DNA of 64,000 nucleotides from Chiridota heheva. Taxonomy: Eukaryota > Echinodermata > Holothuroidea > Apodida > Chiridotidae. The notes beneath the pieces were generated by a model, which was not told the origin of the DNA, did no database searches, and worked only from the letters and a program-made list of their open reading frames with translations. The stretch lies in NCBI GenBank assembly GCA_020152595.1, contig JAIGNY010001444.1, forward strand, positions 139,501 to 203,500, in the 5' to 3' direction. A program made the translations under genes and the position numbers. Positions 21,518 to 33,538 of this stretch are shown here, one piece after another (the stretch's first letter is position 1; the number at the start of each line of letters is the position of its first letter).

Positions 21518-22440
21518 CAGTGGAGTGTTCAAAATATTGGGGGCTAATGAGGTCAGGTGACGTGGTAACAATATTGGGGGGGGGGGGGGGAACAGACCTG
21601 CCAACTAGTACGATTTTGCCGTATTTAATACAGGAAAATGGTGAGAATACGATCGTACGTTTTTTGGCACCAGAATACGATTGATTTATTTACACTTTTA
21701 TTTTTATTATTGTTATTATTTTTATATTTTTTTTATATTTGTTATTATTATTTTTTTTACTCATACTTTTTACGCTTGGTTGGCGCTCATGTCCTCTTGA
21801 AGGATTTTTGCCGACTTAACCGATTCAGATTCAGATTCATTTGTGGCTGCCGCCAAAAAGTGTAGACTACAAGTTAATTATGCATAAGGCAACCTACCTT
21901 AAGCTAGGGCATCCGTGATTGGTGCATGGGATGTAAACAACAATTTTTTGTCCGAGTGTAGCCAATTAGAACGTTGCATACGAGAGATGAATGATTGTAA
22001 TGGTGCCTATATACAAACGAAACATGTGGTCTGGTTACTAACGTTACATGTGTAAATTGTAATACATGCAGTTTTAACAGTCTTTCAAGCATGTTGTAAT
22101 TAATATTAAGCGGTAATATTGTGAGTGATATTAATGTTTAAATATGGCTTTAATAATAGTAATTTTTTTTTCAGCCACAGTAAACCTTTTGTTTTGTAAA
22201 TTTTGTTTGAAGAGTACAGTTGTTTTTATCAAAAATACAACTTTTGTAGTTCCAGAATATAGTTTGGTGATCCTAAAAGTTGGCAGGTCTGGGGAGGATA
22301 ATTAGGTCGTGTAAGGTGATAGCTCATGTTCACCTAAAGTTTATTTTGGGGGCTAATTAGGTTGTGTAACGTGGTAACACATGTTCACCTAAAGTTTGGG
22401 AGGGAGGCTGAAGCCCCCCAGCTCCACCCTGGCTCCGCCA
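21518..22440. mobile_element. Possible hAT-like host element carrying a nested insertion
   Basis: Begins with CAGTGGAGTG and ends with CCTGGCTCCGCCACT, the reverse complement of the common hAT-like end AGTGGCGGAGCCAGG. Inside are units GGGGGCTAATTAGGTTGTGT and GTGGTAACACATGTTCACCT, found twice right of the 21593-22291 insertion and partly left of it. The left terminus is a poor match and I find no target duplication, so the outer limits are uncertain. Confidence 0.35.
21593..22291. mobile_element. Non-autonomous DNA transposon with 14-bp terminal inverted repeats
   Basis: CAGACCTGCCAACT (21593-21606) and AGTTGGCAGGTCTG (22278-22291) are perfect inverted termini of a 699-bp element. The flanks GGGGGGAA and GGGAGGAT are a possible diverged 8-bp duplication (6 of 8). 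No transposase is encoded; the T-rich open frame at 21638-21865 has no motifs. Length, CAGACC-type ends and a possible 8-bp duplication suggest hAT. It sits inside a GGGGGCTAATTAGG repeat and separates matching halves of it. Confidence 0.7.
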
Positions 22441-23050
22441 CTCTTGGAAATATAACTGTCAGCGGCAGTAGAAGCCCTTGGAGATGTTAATAAGCTATTA
22501 GGGGAGTAAGGATGGGTTCCTCGAATCTTTATCATGAGGAAATAACCTTTCTTATGAAGAATGGTCCATCAATCATTCATGGGTTTTGCACAAAGTCCTC
22601 CCAAGCATATAATGTATATTTATATTTAGGCTCAGCCAAGGACTAATCTGATTCACATCATTGAACAGCAGTTATGTAGCTTGAGCCCAAGATAATGACC
22701 TATTGTGTACAGTGTAATAGTAGCGATTGCTAACAAGTGATCTGTGAATAGACTATCAATGCGCTGTAAGTTAAGAAGGTATAGAGTATACCTGTGTTGC
22801 ATATAAGGTGTAACAATAGCTGGATGCTAGTCAATGAATTGTGAAGTATCTTTGATTGAATGGTGCGGATTACCCCTGATTTTGAGAAAATTGAGGGTGT
22901 CGGGTTGGAGGGGTCTTATGGCCAAAAATTCTTAATGATGATATTAATAGATTTTAGATAATATCTCCAATTTGTGCCAGCATCCTTGTTGTTTAGTTCT
23001 AGCAGTAGATCATCAAACTAAGATATTCAGTGATGTTCTTTTGTGTACAG
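22441..23050 (+). other. Unresolved intron sequence
   Basis: No gene recognised. It ends in the acceptor-like TTCTTTTGTGTACAG before the exon at 23051. Confidence 0.5.
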
Positions 23051-23148
23051 AGCTATGATGAATAAAAGACTCCTGCAGAAAGCAGTCAGACAATGTGCTA
23101 GCAGAGAAGAGCATGGTGTTCAAAAGAATCTTATTGACAAATTGATTG
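23051..23148 (+). CDS. Exon of a nested, unrecognised gene (first of pair)
   Basis: A 98-bp exon after TTCTTTTGTGTACAG and before the strong donor GTAAGTC. Read with its first base completing a codon, it encodes AMMNKRLLQKAVRQCASREE then HGVQKNLIDKLI, a basic, probably helical segment. It leaves one G that joins the exon at 29608 in frame (GGT, Gly). Entry phase is 2, while the preceding ankyrin exon ends in phase 0; in phase 0 this exon hits a stop after four codons (SYDE). It is therefore not part of the ankyrin transcript. Its own upstream exons were not found. It could be a remnant of a transposon-derived gene. Confidence 0.5.
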
Positions 23149-24353
23149 GTAAGTCTAATTGTTATTGTGCATTTCAGATAGGTATTTGCTTAAACCATTT
23201 TAAAAAGCAGGGAAATCTCTTCTTCATGTTTTGCCATATAATCTTCATAGAAATACTTATTTTCTATTTAAATAGCCTCTTTATTCAAGATCCATTCAAT
23301 CTAAGAAATCATTGTTGATTTAGTTTTCTGCCTCACCTTATATTTATATATCAATAATTTGGAAAGAGACAGATGAATACTGACAAATTTGGTCTATTTA
23401 CAAAATAATGTGGTATTTTCAAAAGATTGATTTCTAGTATAATATTTCTCTATATGTAACAAATCATGCATTTACAACACATGGCTGTAAAGTTAATTTG
23501 CTGAAAGATCTATTTACTTTTGCTGTTTGATGAATATTGTGGATTTCTTACCTTTGTAACTAAAGATAAGGTTTTTAAGTTGCTATGCAAAATCAACTGT
23601 ATGAAAGAAGATACTGAACATTACAAAGTTAACTGAAATGTCTATTGTATGACATAGGTATGGTGTTAAAGGAATATTTCCATGTTTTTGTAACCTTTCA
23701 TAACAAAGAGAAAAATATGAGAAACAATTAAGTGCAAAAATCATGTTGACATTTTATTCCTACCAGGAGATATTCAAATTTGTAAGGTTCCCAAAAAATG
23801 TCAATAAACGAATAGGAAAAGGCTCAGTAAGGCATCACAGCAACACATTCTCCCACAAAGTTGATGTATTTCATTCAAATCTATCATCCTTTTGTAATAG
23901 TAAAACTGCTGGGAATATAAATTGATGAAAGTTAGGTATTTATATACATTGCCAAATACACCCTACTTCAATAACTTGGAAAATTGTTTCTAATCATACA
24001 GAAACAAACAATTATCGTTCAAGGAAATACATAAACATTTGCAATGGAGTTGTCTCTATGACATCATCCAAATCGAATTCATCATATTGTACAGAAACAT
24101 TAAAATACACTTGGGAAATATTTAAAAATCCATATCTCCTGAAATGGAATATGATAGCAACCTGATTTTGTACCAAATTGGCTTTAGAAGTATGCTCTTT
24201 CAAATAAAATTTCACAAAAAAACATGGGAATATTCCTTTTATGGTAAATACCTCATGATTTCTTTTATACTGTACCTAATTTTGGGTCACATGATATTTT
24301 ATGTTTTGCTGATATTTTATGTTTTGCTGATATTACCATGAATCTTTCAGAAC
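23149..24353 (+). other. Intron of the nested gene, first part
   Basis: AT-rich sequence without recognised features except the duplicated TGATATTTTATGTTTTGC near 24290-24330. Confidence 0.5.
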
Positions 24354-25717
24354 TTAAAGCTGCAGCACACTATCAAAATGAGGATAAGTGCTAACATTGT
24401 ACAATACTCCATTGCCATGAAGGACTTTGTGCAGCACACTATCAAAGTGAGAATAAGTGCTAACATTGTGCAATACTCCGTTGCCATGAAGGACTTTGTG
24501 CAGCACACTATCAAAGTGAGGATAAGTGCTAACATTGTGCAATACTCCGTTGCCATGAAGGACTTTGTGCAGCACACTATCAAAGTGAGAATAAGTGCTA
24601 ACATTGTGCAATACTCCATTGCCATGAAGGACTTTGTGCAGCACACTATTAAAGTGAGGATAAGTGCTAACATTGTGCAATACTCCGTTGCCATGAAGGA
24701 CTTTGTGCAGCACACTATCAAAGTGAGAATAAGTGCTAACATTGTGCAATACTCCGTTGCCATGAAGGACTTTGTGCAGCACACTATCAAAATGAGGATA
24801 AGTGCTAACATTGTGCAATACTCCATTGCCATGAAGGACTTTGTGCAGCACACTATCAAAGTGAGGATAAGTGCTAACATTGTGCAATACTCCATTGCCA
24901 TGAAGGACTTTGTGCAGCACACTATCAAAATGAGGATAAGTGCTAACATTGTGCAGTACTCCATTGCCATGAAGGACTTTGTGCAGCACACTATCAAAAT
25001 GAGGATAAGTGTTAACATTGTGCAATACTTCATTGCCATGAAGGACTTTGTGCAGCACACTATTAAAGTGAGGATAAGTGCTAACATTGTGCAATACTTC
25101 ATTGCCATGAAGGACTTTGTGCAGCACACTATCAAAATGAGGATGAGTGCTAACATTGTGCAATACTTTATTGCTATGAAGGACTTTGTGCAGCACACTA
25201 TCAAAATGAGGATATAGTGCTAACATTGTGCAATACTCCGTTGCCATGAATGACTTTGTGCAGCACACTATCAAAATGAGGATGAGTGCTAACATTGTGC
25301 AATACTTTATTGCCATGAAGGACTTTGTGCAGCACATTATCAAAATGAGGATAAGTGCTAACATTGTGCAATACTCCATTGCCATGAAGGACTTTGTGCA
25401 GCACACTAACAAAGTCAGGATAAGTGCTAACATTGTGCAATATACTCTGTTGCCATGAAGGACTTAGTAAGCACACTATCAAAGTGAGGATAAGTGCTAA
25501 CATTGTGCAATACTCCGTTGCCATGAAGGACTTTGTGAGCACACTATCAAAGTGAGGATAAGTGCTAACATTGTGCAATACTCCGTTGCCATGAAGGACT
25601 TTGTGCAGCACACTATCAAAGTGAGGATGAGTGCTAACATTGTGCAAAACTCCATTGCCATGAAGGAGTTTGTGCAGCATACCATTAAAGTGAGGATGAG
25701 TGCTAACATTGTACAGT
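24354..25717. repeat. Tandem array, 69-bp unit, about 20 copies
   Basis: Each unit contains AGCACACTATCAAAGTGAGG, ATAAGTGCTAACATTGTGCA and ATACTCCATTGCCATGAAGG. Since 69 is 23 codons, both strands carry open frames of 280-360 codons with a perfect 23-residue period; these are artefacts. Copies near 25440-25540 have small deletions that shift the frames. Two stray degenerate units occur near 26400-26445 and 26495-26530. Confidence 0.95.
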
Positions 25718-27403
25718 AATAATTTCCATTACAGAGATGCCAACATTGCATTAGTGCAAATAGTAATGCCATGTTGAGCATCTATGTATTATAAGTTGCT
25801 GGATACAAAAAAGAAAAAAGAAGCTTCATTTTAACCATCTATATAAAGACTTGATTAAAACATATTTAAAAAAATCTGTGGGTAACGCTTTTTCACTGTT
25901 GTGTTTAGTAAACACTGATGTTAACCCCCTCTGCAGCATTCAAGTGCTAACTTTTAGTGGTATGCATATAATGTCAGGACCTCCATCAGCGGTGGGTACG
26001 GGACTAACTGCTAATAGTAGTTGTAACTTTTCATATGCCCTTCACGTGACTGCTTTTTGTTTACAAATTCTGGTCCATTATAGATGAGGAAAACACTTGC
26101 TATCATTTTCCTGCTTCTATCACTCTCAATTGTTTGCACTATTGTTATCTTTTTCTGATGAAAATTCAATATTTTTTAGTACATGTGTCAAAAAAGACAC
26201 CACCTCATCTTTTGTCATGATCCTGATTGTCATGTGACACAGGTTTTTCCAGCTACTAAATGTTTCCAATCACTTTTTCCTGATGCAAATGCAGTTCATT
26301 CCCATATTTTCATGATATTTACCCAATCTGGGAGCTAGGTTGAATCCCATGTCATGCCCTATTTGAATGAGCTTACTTTATTTGGACTTAATAACTTAAA
26401 GCTGCCGCGCACCATCAAAGTGAGGGTGAGTGCTAACAACATTGTACTTTAATGCCTTTATTGGGTTTTGTTTTTGTAAATTAGTGAGGACTTAAAAGTG
26501 CAGCACACTATCAAGGTGAGATTGAGAGTCAAAAGTGTGCTGCATTATATTTGTTTTTCAGACAATTCAAAGTCTTGATGAAAGGTACTGGTTTAGTTAA
26601 AGATTTATTTGTAGGGTTTGATTTTGGGCTTTAAATTTTGATAGTAAATTAATGCAATTATTAACCTTGGTTCATAGGTAGAAATATTAATATTGACATA
26701 CTTAACACATATCTTATCAAGAATATATCTATGCATAGAATTTCTTATTGTGGTAAAATGTTTTATTTTGAGGTTCTTATTTTGAGCCATGAATTTTCCT
26801 ATTGTTTTTTAATCCTCCACCATTCTTTGATTTTTTTTTTTTTAAATCAAAATTTGGCAGGAGAAAAAAGTTGATTTACAGTGACTGAATTTAAGGATAG
26901 AATTTTAAAGACTTGCATTGAAGATTTTAAATTGTTGTCTTTTTAATACATCACTTTTTAGCATTCATTGAAATTTCTTCAAAAGTTGATTTCTCGAAAA
27001 CTGCTATATTGTCGTAGTTCAAAAACTATTCTGTTCTGAATTTAAAAGGTGAATATTAAAATTTTGTCCATGTAATAGTATTTTTACCAGTATTTATCTG
27101 ATTTTTTTATGCAAAAATGAAAACTATTCTGCTTGCTCTTACATTTTTGGATATATCTATACTTCTGTTATGTGCTATTTAACATAAAACATAAAAAACC
27201 CTTTACTTTTATGGTACTCTTAATACTACTAAAAGCCTAACCAGCTTACCCATAAAAGGTTTTGAATAATGGCCCTTTCCTGGGATTTGAAAGGAATGGG
27301 TGGTAGGAGTGGGGTTCGTTTTTGTATAACATACAGTATTACAAGCAAAATCAATACAGGAGGGGATTGACTGAACCTCCCCCTAATGATTGCTTTGGAG
27401 TAC
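25718..27403 (+). other. Intron of the nested gene, middle part
   Basis: Contains the stray 69-bp-type units noted above near 26400-26530. Otherwise AT-rich with no gene or element recognised. Confidence 0.5.
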
Positions 27404-27411
27404 CCTTTTGG

Positions 27412-27962
27412 CAGTGGTGCAACAACAAGGTGGGTAAATCCCACAGGCCTCAGCAAAAATTGAGATTTGGGGGCCACGAGCAATGACACTAATATGTTTT
27501 GTTATGGAACCCCAAATGCTGAATTCCCCACCGGCCCCCATCAGGGGTACCTGCACGTCAAAATGGAAGGGGCAAAGTTTCATGGACAGAGCACTTTCTG
27601 TTTCAAAGGGCACCCACTGGTTGAAATTTCCCATCTTGAAATTTACTGATTTTCCCATTTTCTGTGCACAAAAAACTTGAAAAGAAAAAAGATCATCGTC
27701 AATTTGGACCCAACTTGGTCGATTACTTTGCAAAATTTTAACAAAAACAGGAAAAGTTCTTTGAATTATTATGATAAAATGGCTGTGTAGATGCATTAAA
27801 AAGTACAGTATGTACATCACAGTTCAGAATCTCGGAGGCACTTTTGAACTCCCCTTTCCCCGGAGAAGGAGGGCCCTTCTTGCCCTGGTGATGTGAAGGG
27901 CAGGGGAGATTGCCCCCGTGCTGCAGGCGCCCTTGGTCCTTGTTACTCTGGTTACGCCACTA
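27412..27962. mobile_element. hAT-like non-autonomous transposon with 8-bp target duplication
   Basis: The 551-bp element starts CAGTGGTGCAACAACAAGG and ends CTTGTTACTCTGGTTACGCC ACTA. The reverse complement of that end is TAGTGGCGTAACCAGAGTAA, so the inverted termini match over about 12 bp with two mismatches. CCTTTTGG is duplicated exactly at 27404-27411 and 27963-27970. CAGTGGCGTA-type ends and 8-bp duplications are characteristic of hAT elements. No transposase: the 145-codon minus-strand frame across it extends past the right part and has no known motifs. Confidence 0.82.
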
Positions 27963-27970
27963 CCTTTTGG

Positions 27971-28457
27971 TCTCATTACCAGGCTAAATGCTATTTAACC
28001 AAATTTCCACTTTTTTGAGTCTTAATGTTTTTGAAATGTTTGATTCTGTCCTCAGAATTGATGACCTGCAGCAGAAGTGAAGATAAAGAAAAAGAAAGTG
28101 AAAGCAGTAAGATGAAGTTGGAGAGAAGTCACATAATGGAGAAGAATAAATAGTGTGCCAGAGGAAAGGGGTAGTCAGTGGGAAGAAACAAATGAAAGAA
28201 AGAGAAAGTGCTAGGTAAAGCCCAGTAGGGATACAGCTTTAGTTTTGCCAAATTCCCAAAAAGAAATTGTTTCAAATGTCCTAATTTTCTCATATTTTTT
28301 GTAGGGATAATAATTCCCATTTTTTATTTTTTTTATGCAACTGGAATAGGCTTTCTTGCTTTTTATGCTTATGCATATAAGGTACTCCTGATGGGCTTTG
28401 GTCTTCAAACTCTATCCCTATTAGGTTTGTTTCCTACATATTGATTGCATTTCAAAA
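27971..28457 (+). other. Intron of the nested gene, purine-rich stretch
   Basis: Contains an AG-rich tract (28070-28215). No gene recognised. Confidence 0.5.
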
Positions 28458-28665
28458 TGATTGGGGTAAAGGAAAGAGTAAATACAAACATGATTGGGGT
28501 AAAGGAAAGAGTGAATACAAAGATGATTGGGGTAAAGGAAAGAGTAAATACAAACATGATTGGGGTAAAGGAAAGAGTAAATACAAAGATGATTGGGGTA
28601 AAGGAAAGAGTAAATACAAACATGATTGGGGTAAAGGAAAGAGTAAATACAAACATGATTGAGGT
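28458..28665. repeat. Tandem array, 33-bp unit, about 6 copies
   Basis: Units alternate CATGATTGGGGTAAAGGAAA and GATGATTGGGGTAAAGGAAA followed by GAGTAAATACAAA. The unit is 11 codons, so frames stay open on both strands (for example DWGKGKSKYKH); not a gene. Confidence 0.94.
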
Positions 28666-29607
28666 AAAGGAAACATCAACCTTAAGATGTTTCAACATTT
28701 TTTAATTTAGCGTTTGTTTTGGTGTGCTTTAATACAATACAGTTGCCATTTGTGTGAAGCCAGTTGTAAGGATTTATCAAATTTCTGTATAATTTATGAT
28801 TACATTCAAGAGTGAAACATGACTAATGTTAAAATGATCAATCTTCATACAGTAACTTATGAACATTTGTCAGGTATACCAAGGGACCATGGCCCCCTCA
28901 CTTTTCAAAAGGGTGGGTTTTCCCCCTTCCCCCCCCTTCCCCACCCACCCTCCGCTCATCCCTAACTTTTTTGGGCAAACCCAATGTACGATCAAGCAAA
29001 ACCACAAACAAAAATGTCAGAATGAAAAAAAGTTAAAGTTGTTTGCGTTTTGTCCCCCCCTCCCTTCCTCTCCCACCAACTGCTTTTAAAAATTTGCTGC
29101 TGAAATATGTATTATGTAGGTAGTTGGTTATAAATTTATGATCTGTAACAGCTTTATTTTGTGATATTTATCAATATCATTTGATGGTAGTGTATGTAAC
29201 TCATACAACAGATGGGGGAAGTGCCAGCACTAGATTCTTTTGGTATAACACGAGGGACAGATTAAAATCATGGCAGGCTGTTCTTTGTTTTCATGGGGAA
29301 ACTTTGGGGTATAACATTTTGGGCAAAATCTAACTTCTCCCATTATTGACTTTGACCCAAAACAAAAGAGAAAACATTATTTGCAGGATAGTTTTCTTCA
29401 TTTACCCTTGGTATGTAATTTTTTTAAATATTGTTTAATTTTGAAAAAGTATATAATTTTTATCATTGTTTTACCTTTTCATTTTCTTTAATTAAATTTT
29501 CAGCTACAATTTTTCTGTATACACGAGTGTGGCACTTATTAAGATTGCCATGAATTGATTAAGCTTTTCAGAAACAAGCTTTACATGATCCTCTTTCTTC
29601 CTCTCAG
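28666..29607 (+). other. Intron of the nested gene, last part
   Basis: Includes a C-rich segment (28890-28965) beginning GGGACCATGGCCCCCTCAC that may be a transposon end. The rest is AT-rich and ends in the acceptor TTCTTCCTCTCAG. Confidence 0.5.
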
Positions 29608-29846
29608 GTGTGGTTGATAGGATTTTATGTCCACAAAGAAAAAAACCACAAAGGAAGATGTGGACAGAAGAAGAGAAATGTGCTGTTAAAAGACAGTTGA
29701 AAAAAGAGTTGATGTGTGGTAAAATCCCAGGGAAACAAGCTGTCCTTGCTGCTCAAGAGAACGAACCAGTTCTGATGAATAGAAGCTGGGTCCAAATCCA
29801 TTCCTTTGTTAAAAATGTCCTTGTATCCCAGGCTAGAATGTGTTGA
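29608..29846 (+). CDS. Terminal exon of the nested gene; W-x2-E-x3-AV C-terminal domain
   Basis: The exon follows a strong acceptor (CTTTCTTCCTCTCAG) and joins 23148 in frame. It encodes VVDRILCPQRKKPQRKMWTE, EEKCAVKRQLKKELMCGKIP and GKQAVLAAQENEPVLMNRSW, then VQIHSFVKNVLVSQARMC and stop. The layout (basic KKPQRKMW, then EE..AV...L...+..GK.PGK, then L..R.W..I..FV.N) is a compact helical domain. I recall it ending many uncharacterised invertebrate and fish proteins with 'KRPW'-type sequence, in which a Cys usually follows PGK; here that region reads QAVLAAQ. Function unknown, possibly DNA-binding. A candidate poly(A) signal AATAAA is at 30553-30558. The high Lys/Arg content, clean reading and matching splice phase argue for a real exon. 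Confidence 0.6.
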
Positions 29847-31068
29847 AGTTTCATAAAGTTGTAGAAGAATGTGATCAAGCATTTCTTATTACTGAAATTC
29901 CTCCCTCTCCACCACCCTTTTATTATCAACTTTTTGAAAAGAAGAATCGCCTAAACAAACTTGATTCTATAAAATGTAAATGTTGGTAACACACTACTCT
30001 TGTTAAAGTGTTATATAGAGAAAGTTATGATACCTACCTAATTTGTTCACATTTTTTTTCTTCTAAAAATGACCTGATTGTTTTGTATAAAAGTGCATCT
30101 CATCGTATTGAATAATTCCATAAGTAATACAGAAATACAAACTCTCTGCTTTTCATTTTTGGACAATTTTAAATGATCTTTTCTGTTTAATTCTCTTTAA
30201 AACATGAGTTTTGGGTCTTTGACTTGTACTGTTATAGCAGTAATTGAACAGCTTACCTAAAAAGAACAACTTAAAGATAATGCATGGCGAAAAATGCAGC
30301 TTAAAAAGGACCATACCGTTTCTGTTGGTCTCTAATACATATATAAAGAATTTAATCTCCGTATCAGGTCCAGATTCCTAGTTACAAACACAGTAACGGT
30401 GCGCCCTGACATTTCAAGTTTTTTCCATTGATTTAGCATGTAAAAATAGTCAAAGTTGTAAAAAGGGAAAATTTGCACCTGGCTTTACGTTTTTTAAACG
30501 AAGTTTCCCAAATTACATCCTGGTCTGCTGGTTCACTGTAACAAAATATATCAATAAAAATGTTTAAAGCTTAACTTGTGTGGAAAGTTTATTGTAGAGC
30601 TTTGGTGCCCTCATCCTCACTTAACAAATTGGTAAAACTTTCGTTTATCAATTGAAATTATTTTTTGGACCTTTTTTTTTTTTTTTTTTTTTCAGGTGGA
30701 AAATATTTGCTTCTTTCCAAATATGTTTTAGTGCTCTCCTGACAATGACTTAAAGTCTACCAAATTTTGAAGGAGTGTAGGGATGTCAGAACCGAGGTGT
30801 TTCTATACAGATGAAATAAATAAGTCCTGACAGAATTTGCTTTTTGAATGCTCTATCTCTTAATGTCCCCTTTCAAATAGGTAAACTTGCTTGACCATTG
30901 AATTGGTAATTGTAAATTTAAATGCAGAAGAGGAAAATTAGAACTTCCATGGGTTTTTTTAAAGTTTTTTTGAAATTGGAGTTTGTGATTGAAGTAGCAA
31001 AGGGAATGAAGTTCTAGCAGTTGTGCATGAAGAAGATTTCCTTTTTGAGCATCATCTAATGGAAGATA
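29847..31068 (+). other. Downstream region of the nested gene
   Basis: Probable 3' UTR then intron. AATAAA at 30553. The segment 30570-30640 (AACTTGTGTGGAAAGT...TTGGTGCCCTCATCCT) is repeated at 33190-33250. A 22-base T run lies at 30671-30692. Confidence 0.45.
30570..30640. repeat. Dispersed short repeat F, copy 1
   Basis: ACTTGTGTGGAAAGTTTAT, TTTGGTGCCCTCATCCTCAC and TTAACAA closely match 33188-33248 on the same strand. Confidence 0.8.
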
Positions 31069-31621
31069 CAGTATGTTACTATACAGTATGTTACTATACA
31101 GTATGTTACTATATAGTATGTTACTATACAGTATGTTACTATACAGTATGTTACTATACAGTATGTTACTATACAGTGTGTTACCATACAGTATGTTACT
31201 ATACAGTATGTTACTATACAGTATGTTACTATACAGTATGTTACTATACAGTATGTTACTATACAGTATGTTACTATACAGTATGTTACTATATAGTATG
31301 TTACTATACAGTATCTTACTATACAGTATGTTACTATACAGTATGTTACTATACAGTATGTTACCATACAGTATGTTACCATTCAGTATGTTACCATACA
31401 GTATATCACTATACAGTATATTACTATACAGTATGCTACTATACAGTATGTTACTATACAGTATGTTACTATACAGTATGTTACTATACAGTATATTACT
31501 ATACAGTACGTTACTATACAATATGTTACTATACAGTATGTCACTATACAGTATGTTACTATACAGTACGTTACTATACAGTATTTTACTATACAGTATG
31601 TCACTATACAGTACTATACAG
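31069..31621. repeat. Tandem array, 15-bp unit, about 37 copies
   Basis: Unit TACTATACAGTATGT with single-base variants. It contains the near-palindrome CTATACAGTATG. As 15 is divisible by three, all frames without stops stay open (for example YTVCY, MLLYS, NILYS repeats); none is a gene. Confidence 0.96.
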
Positions 31622-31639
31622 TCTTGACCAGCCATTCAT

Positions 31640-33187
31640 TTCTCTAGATGACAAATTTTCTTTCAGATGGAAAAAAAAAATACTTTTACCTATGAATAGA
31701 ATGATTTTTAAGTCTTGGATGTATATAAAGAATGTTAATCATGCACATATGAGATCTAGAACTTATCATGATGTATCTTTATTCTGCTTGAATGCAACGG
31801 CGTATTGCCTAGCTTTAAGCTCTTCTGTTGAATTGGATACCCAATTAGATACATCTTAATGTATACTTTCTCCTTCAGATGAAACAAATATCATGGTTGT
31901 TGACTTTTCTGATAGTCCATACCATTTCTTTCAAATGGAATTCTTTATCCCTTTCCTCATAATTGCTATGATTCTTTATTGTTATAATATAGTGTTTGTT
32001 ACATGATTCTTTGTTGTATAGTTCTTCTCCTTGTAGGTTTGCTTGTGTATATTTGTTTGTGCAATTCACTTTGTTCCTTCAGTTAATATTCATACTTTAT
32101 TACTATATATTCTCTTTTAATTCATCATAGCCTTCGTATAAACTTAAAAATAAAGTTGACAAGATGGTCATATATATCATTTATGTCCAGGCTCTAAGGT
32201 CTATGGATGCCTACATAGTTTTAGAAAGAGCATTACATTCTAAACGCAACAGTCTTTAGATCATGTTAATCGCATGTATAGTTTTTGGATTATGACTGGT
32301 ATAAAGTTTTAGTGATCTGCAGTGAATGCGTAATTTATGTTAAATTTAGGATATATGACCAGGCGGGTAGCTGAAAAGCTTTATGTAATTCTTCATATTT
32401 CCTTCCTAAATTTCAGTTCCTGAAAATGATGTCAAAGTCTATTCCTGCTAGGTTTTGGTCAAGGGTATGGTCAAAACTTTAAAACATTTGCTTAAAATTC
32501 CTTTTCATCTTTCACAAATGTGTGACTAGCAATTATAAAAAACAAAGGTTTTACATAAGGAAATAGGAACTTCCGCCCTGTTATACGTCACAAGAGGAAC
32601 TTAAAGGGGAACAAAAATGTGAATTTGTTGGCCTGAAAATTCAGAATCCTCTAAAATGGTCATTTTGTAACCGATTTGGATGAATTTATTTGCTACCTTC
32701 ATCATTTTTCATGGATTTTAATGCAATTTAGCATAAGTTGCTGCTACTCGTTCATATACCTTTAAGTATTGCCTAAGCACATGGGTAAGAAGGCTGACTC
32801 ACACACCCAATATACTGGGCTTAATTTCAGATGTGTCGTTAGGGTTATTCAATTTTTTTCACATTTTATGATGGCTTTATTCATAAAATTGAACATGTAC
32901 CAACTTTTCAATGCTAATTCAAAAAGCAGTTCTGCCTGGATCTGACTCTAACAACCACAACTTACTTACTTAAAACCATGATCTTTAATCGAAATTCTCT
33001 TTCCAAATCTATTTATTTGCCATTAGGCCAAATTTCCATACTCATTAGCATAGTCAACCTTAAAGTATATTAGTTCAGTGGTCAAACAATCTTGTAAGAA
33101 AAAGGACATACAAAAACTACTTCAATATCTTATTCCATTAAGGAGATATTCAAATGTAAAGAAGGTTTGTCTCATTTTGTGTATAAA
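31640..33187 (+). other. Unresolved intron sequence
   Basis: AT-rich; no gene, array or element recognised. Confidence 0.5.
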
Positions 33188-33248
33188 TGACTTGTGTGGA
33201 AAGTCTATACTGTACACGTTTGGTGTCCTCATCCTGCCTTAACAATTG
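33188..33248. repeat. Dispersed short repeat F, copy 2
   Basis: GACTTGTGTGGAAAGTCTAT and TTTGGTGTCCTCATCCTGCC match copy 1 at 30570. Confidence 0.8.
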
Positions 33249-33429
33249 CAACTGTATTTTTATTAAAAATTAACAAATCTCTTAGATAGAATAAGAATTT
33301 TGAATGCATGTTTTGTACTACCAATTTGTTAACATTTTTGTTTTGTAATTTGGGAGTGTTGTACTCAGTTGAGCTCACCAGAGTTTTTATACAACATTTC
33401 CTTTCACAACCATATATATTCTTCTGTAT

Positions 33430-33538
33430 ATGCATATTTTGTAAATTTCATAATATAATTGTAAATAAAACTCTTCTGTAATAATACGTAGCCATGTTGT
33501 GAAAAAAACAAATAAATGAAATGAAATGAAATGAAATT
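33430..33538 (+). mobile_element. Probable LINE 3' end with GAAAT tail
   Basis: TTGTAAATAAAACTCTTCTG, then AACAAATAAATGAAATGAAA and more ATGAA units. A short TGTAAATA 3' region ending in (ATGAA)n is typical of CR1/L2-type LINE tails. No coding part was recognised upstream. Confidence 0.4.

Noticed and set aside
23051-23148. This exon as the fourth ankyrin-gene exon
   Set aside because: Joining phase 0 from 7384 gives SYDE then a stop; the exon at 58070 joins without a stop and completes the repeat.
18319-25717. CRISPR-like regular repeats
   Set aside because: The arrays are head-to-tail with no unique spacers between repeat copies, and the genome is clearly animal.
24347-25781. Open frames of 280-360 codons on both strands
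   Set aside because: 69-bp tandem repeat (23 codons); frames change at every small deletion in the array.
27383-27820. 145-codon minus-strand frame across the hAT-like element
   Set aside because: It crosses the left transposon boundary and has no family motif; probably chance.
30853-31859. Tyr/Cys- and Leu/Tyr-rich frames up to 278 codons
   Set aside because: 15-bp tandem repeat open in several frames.
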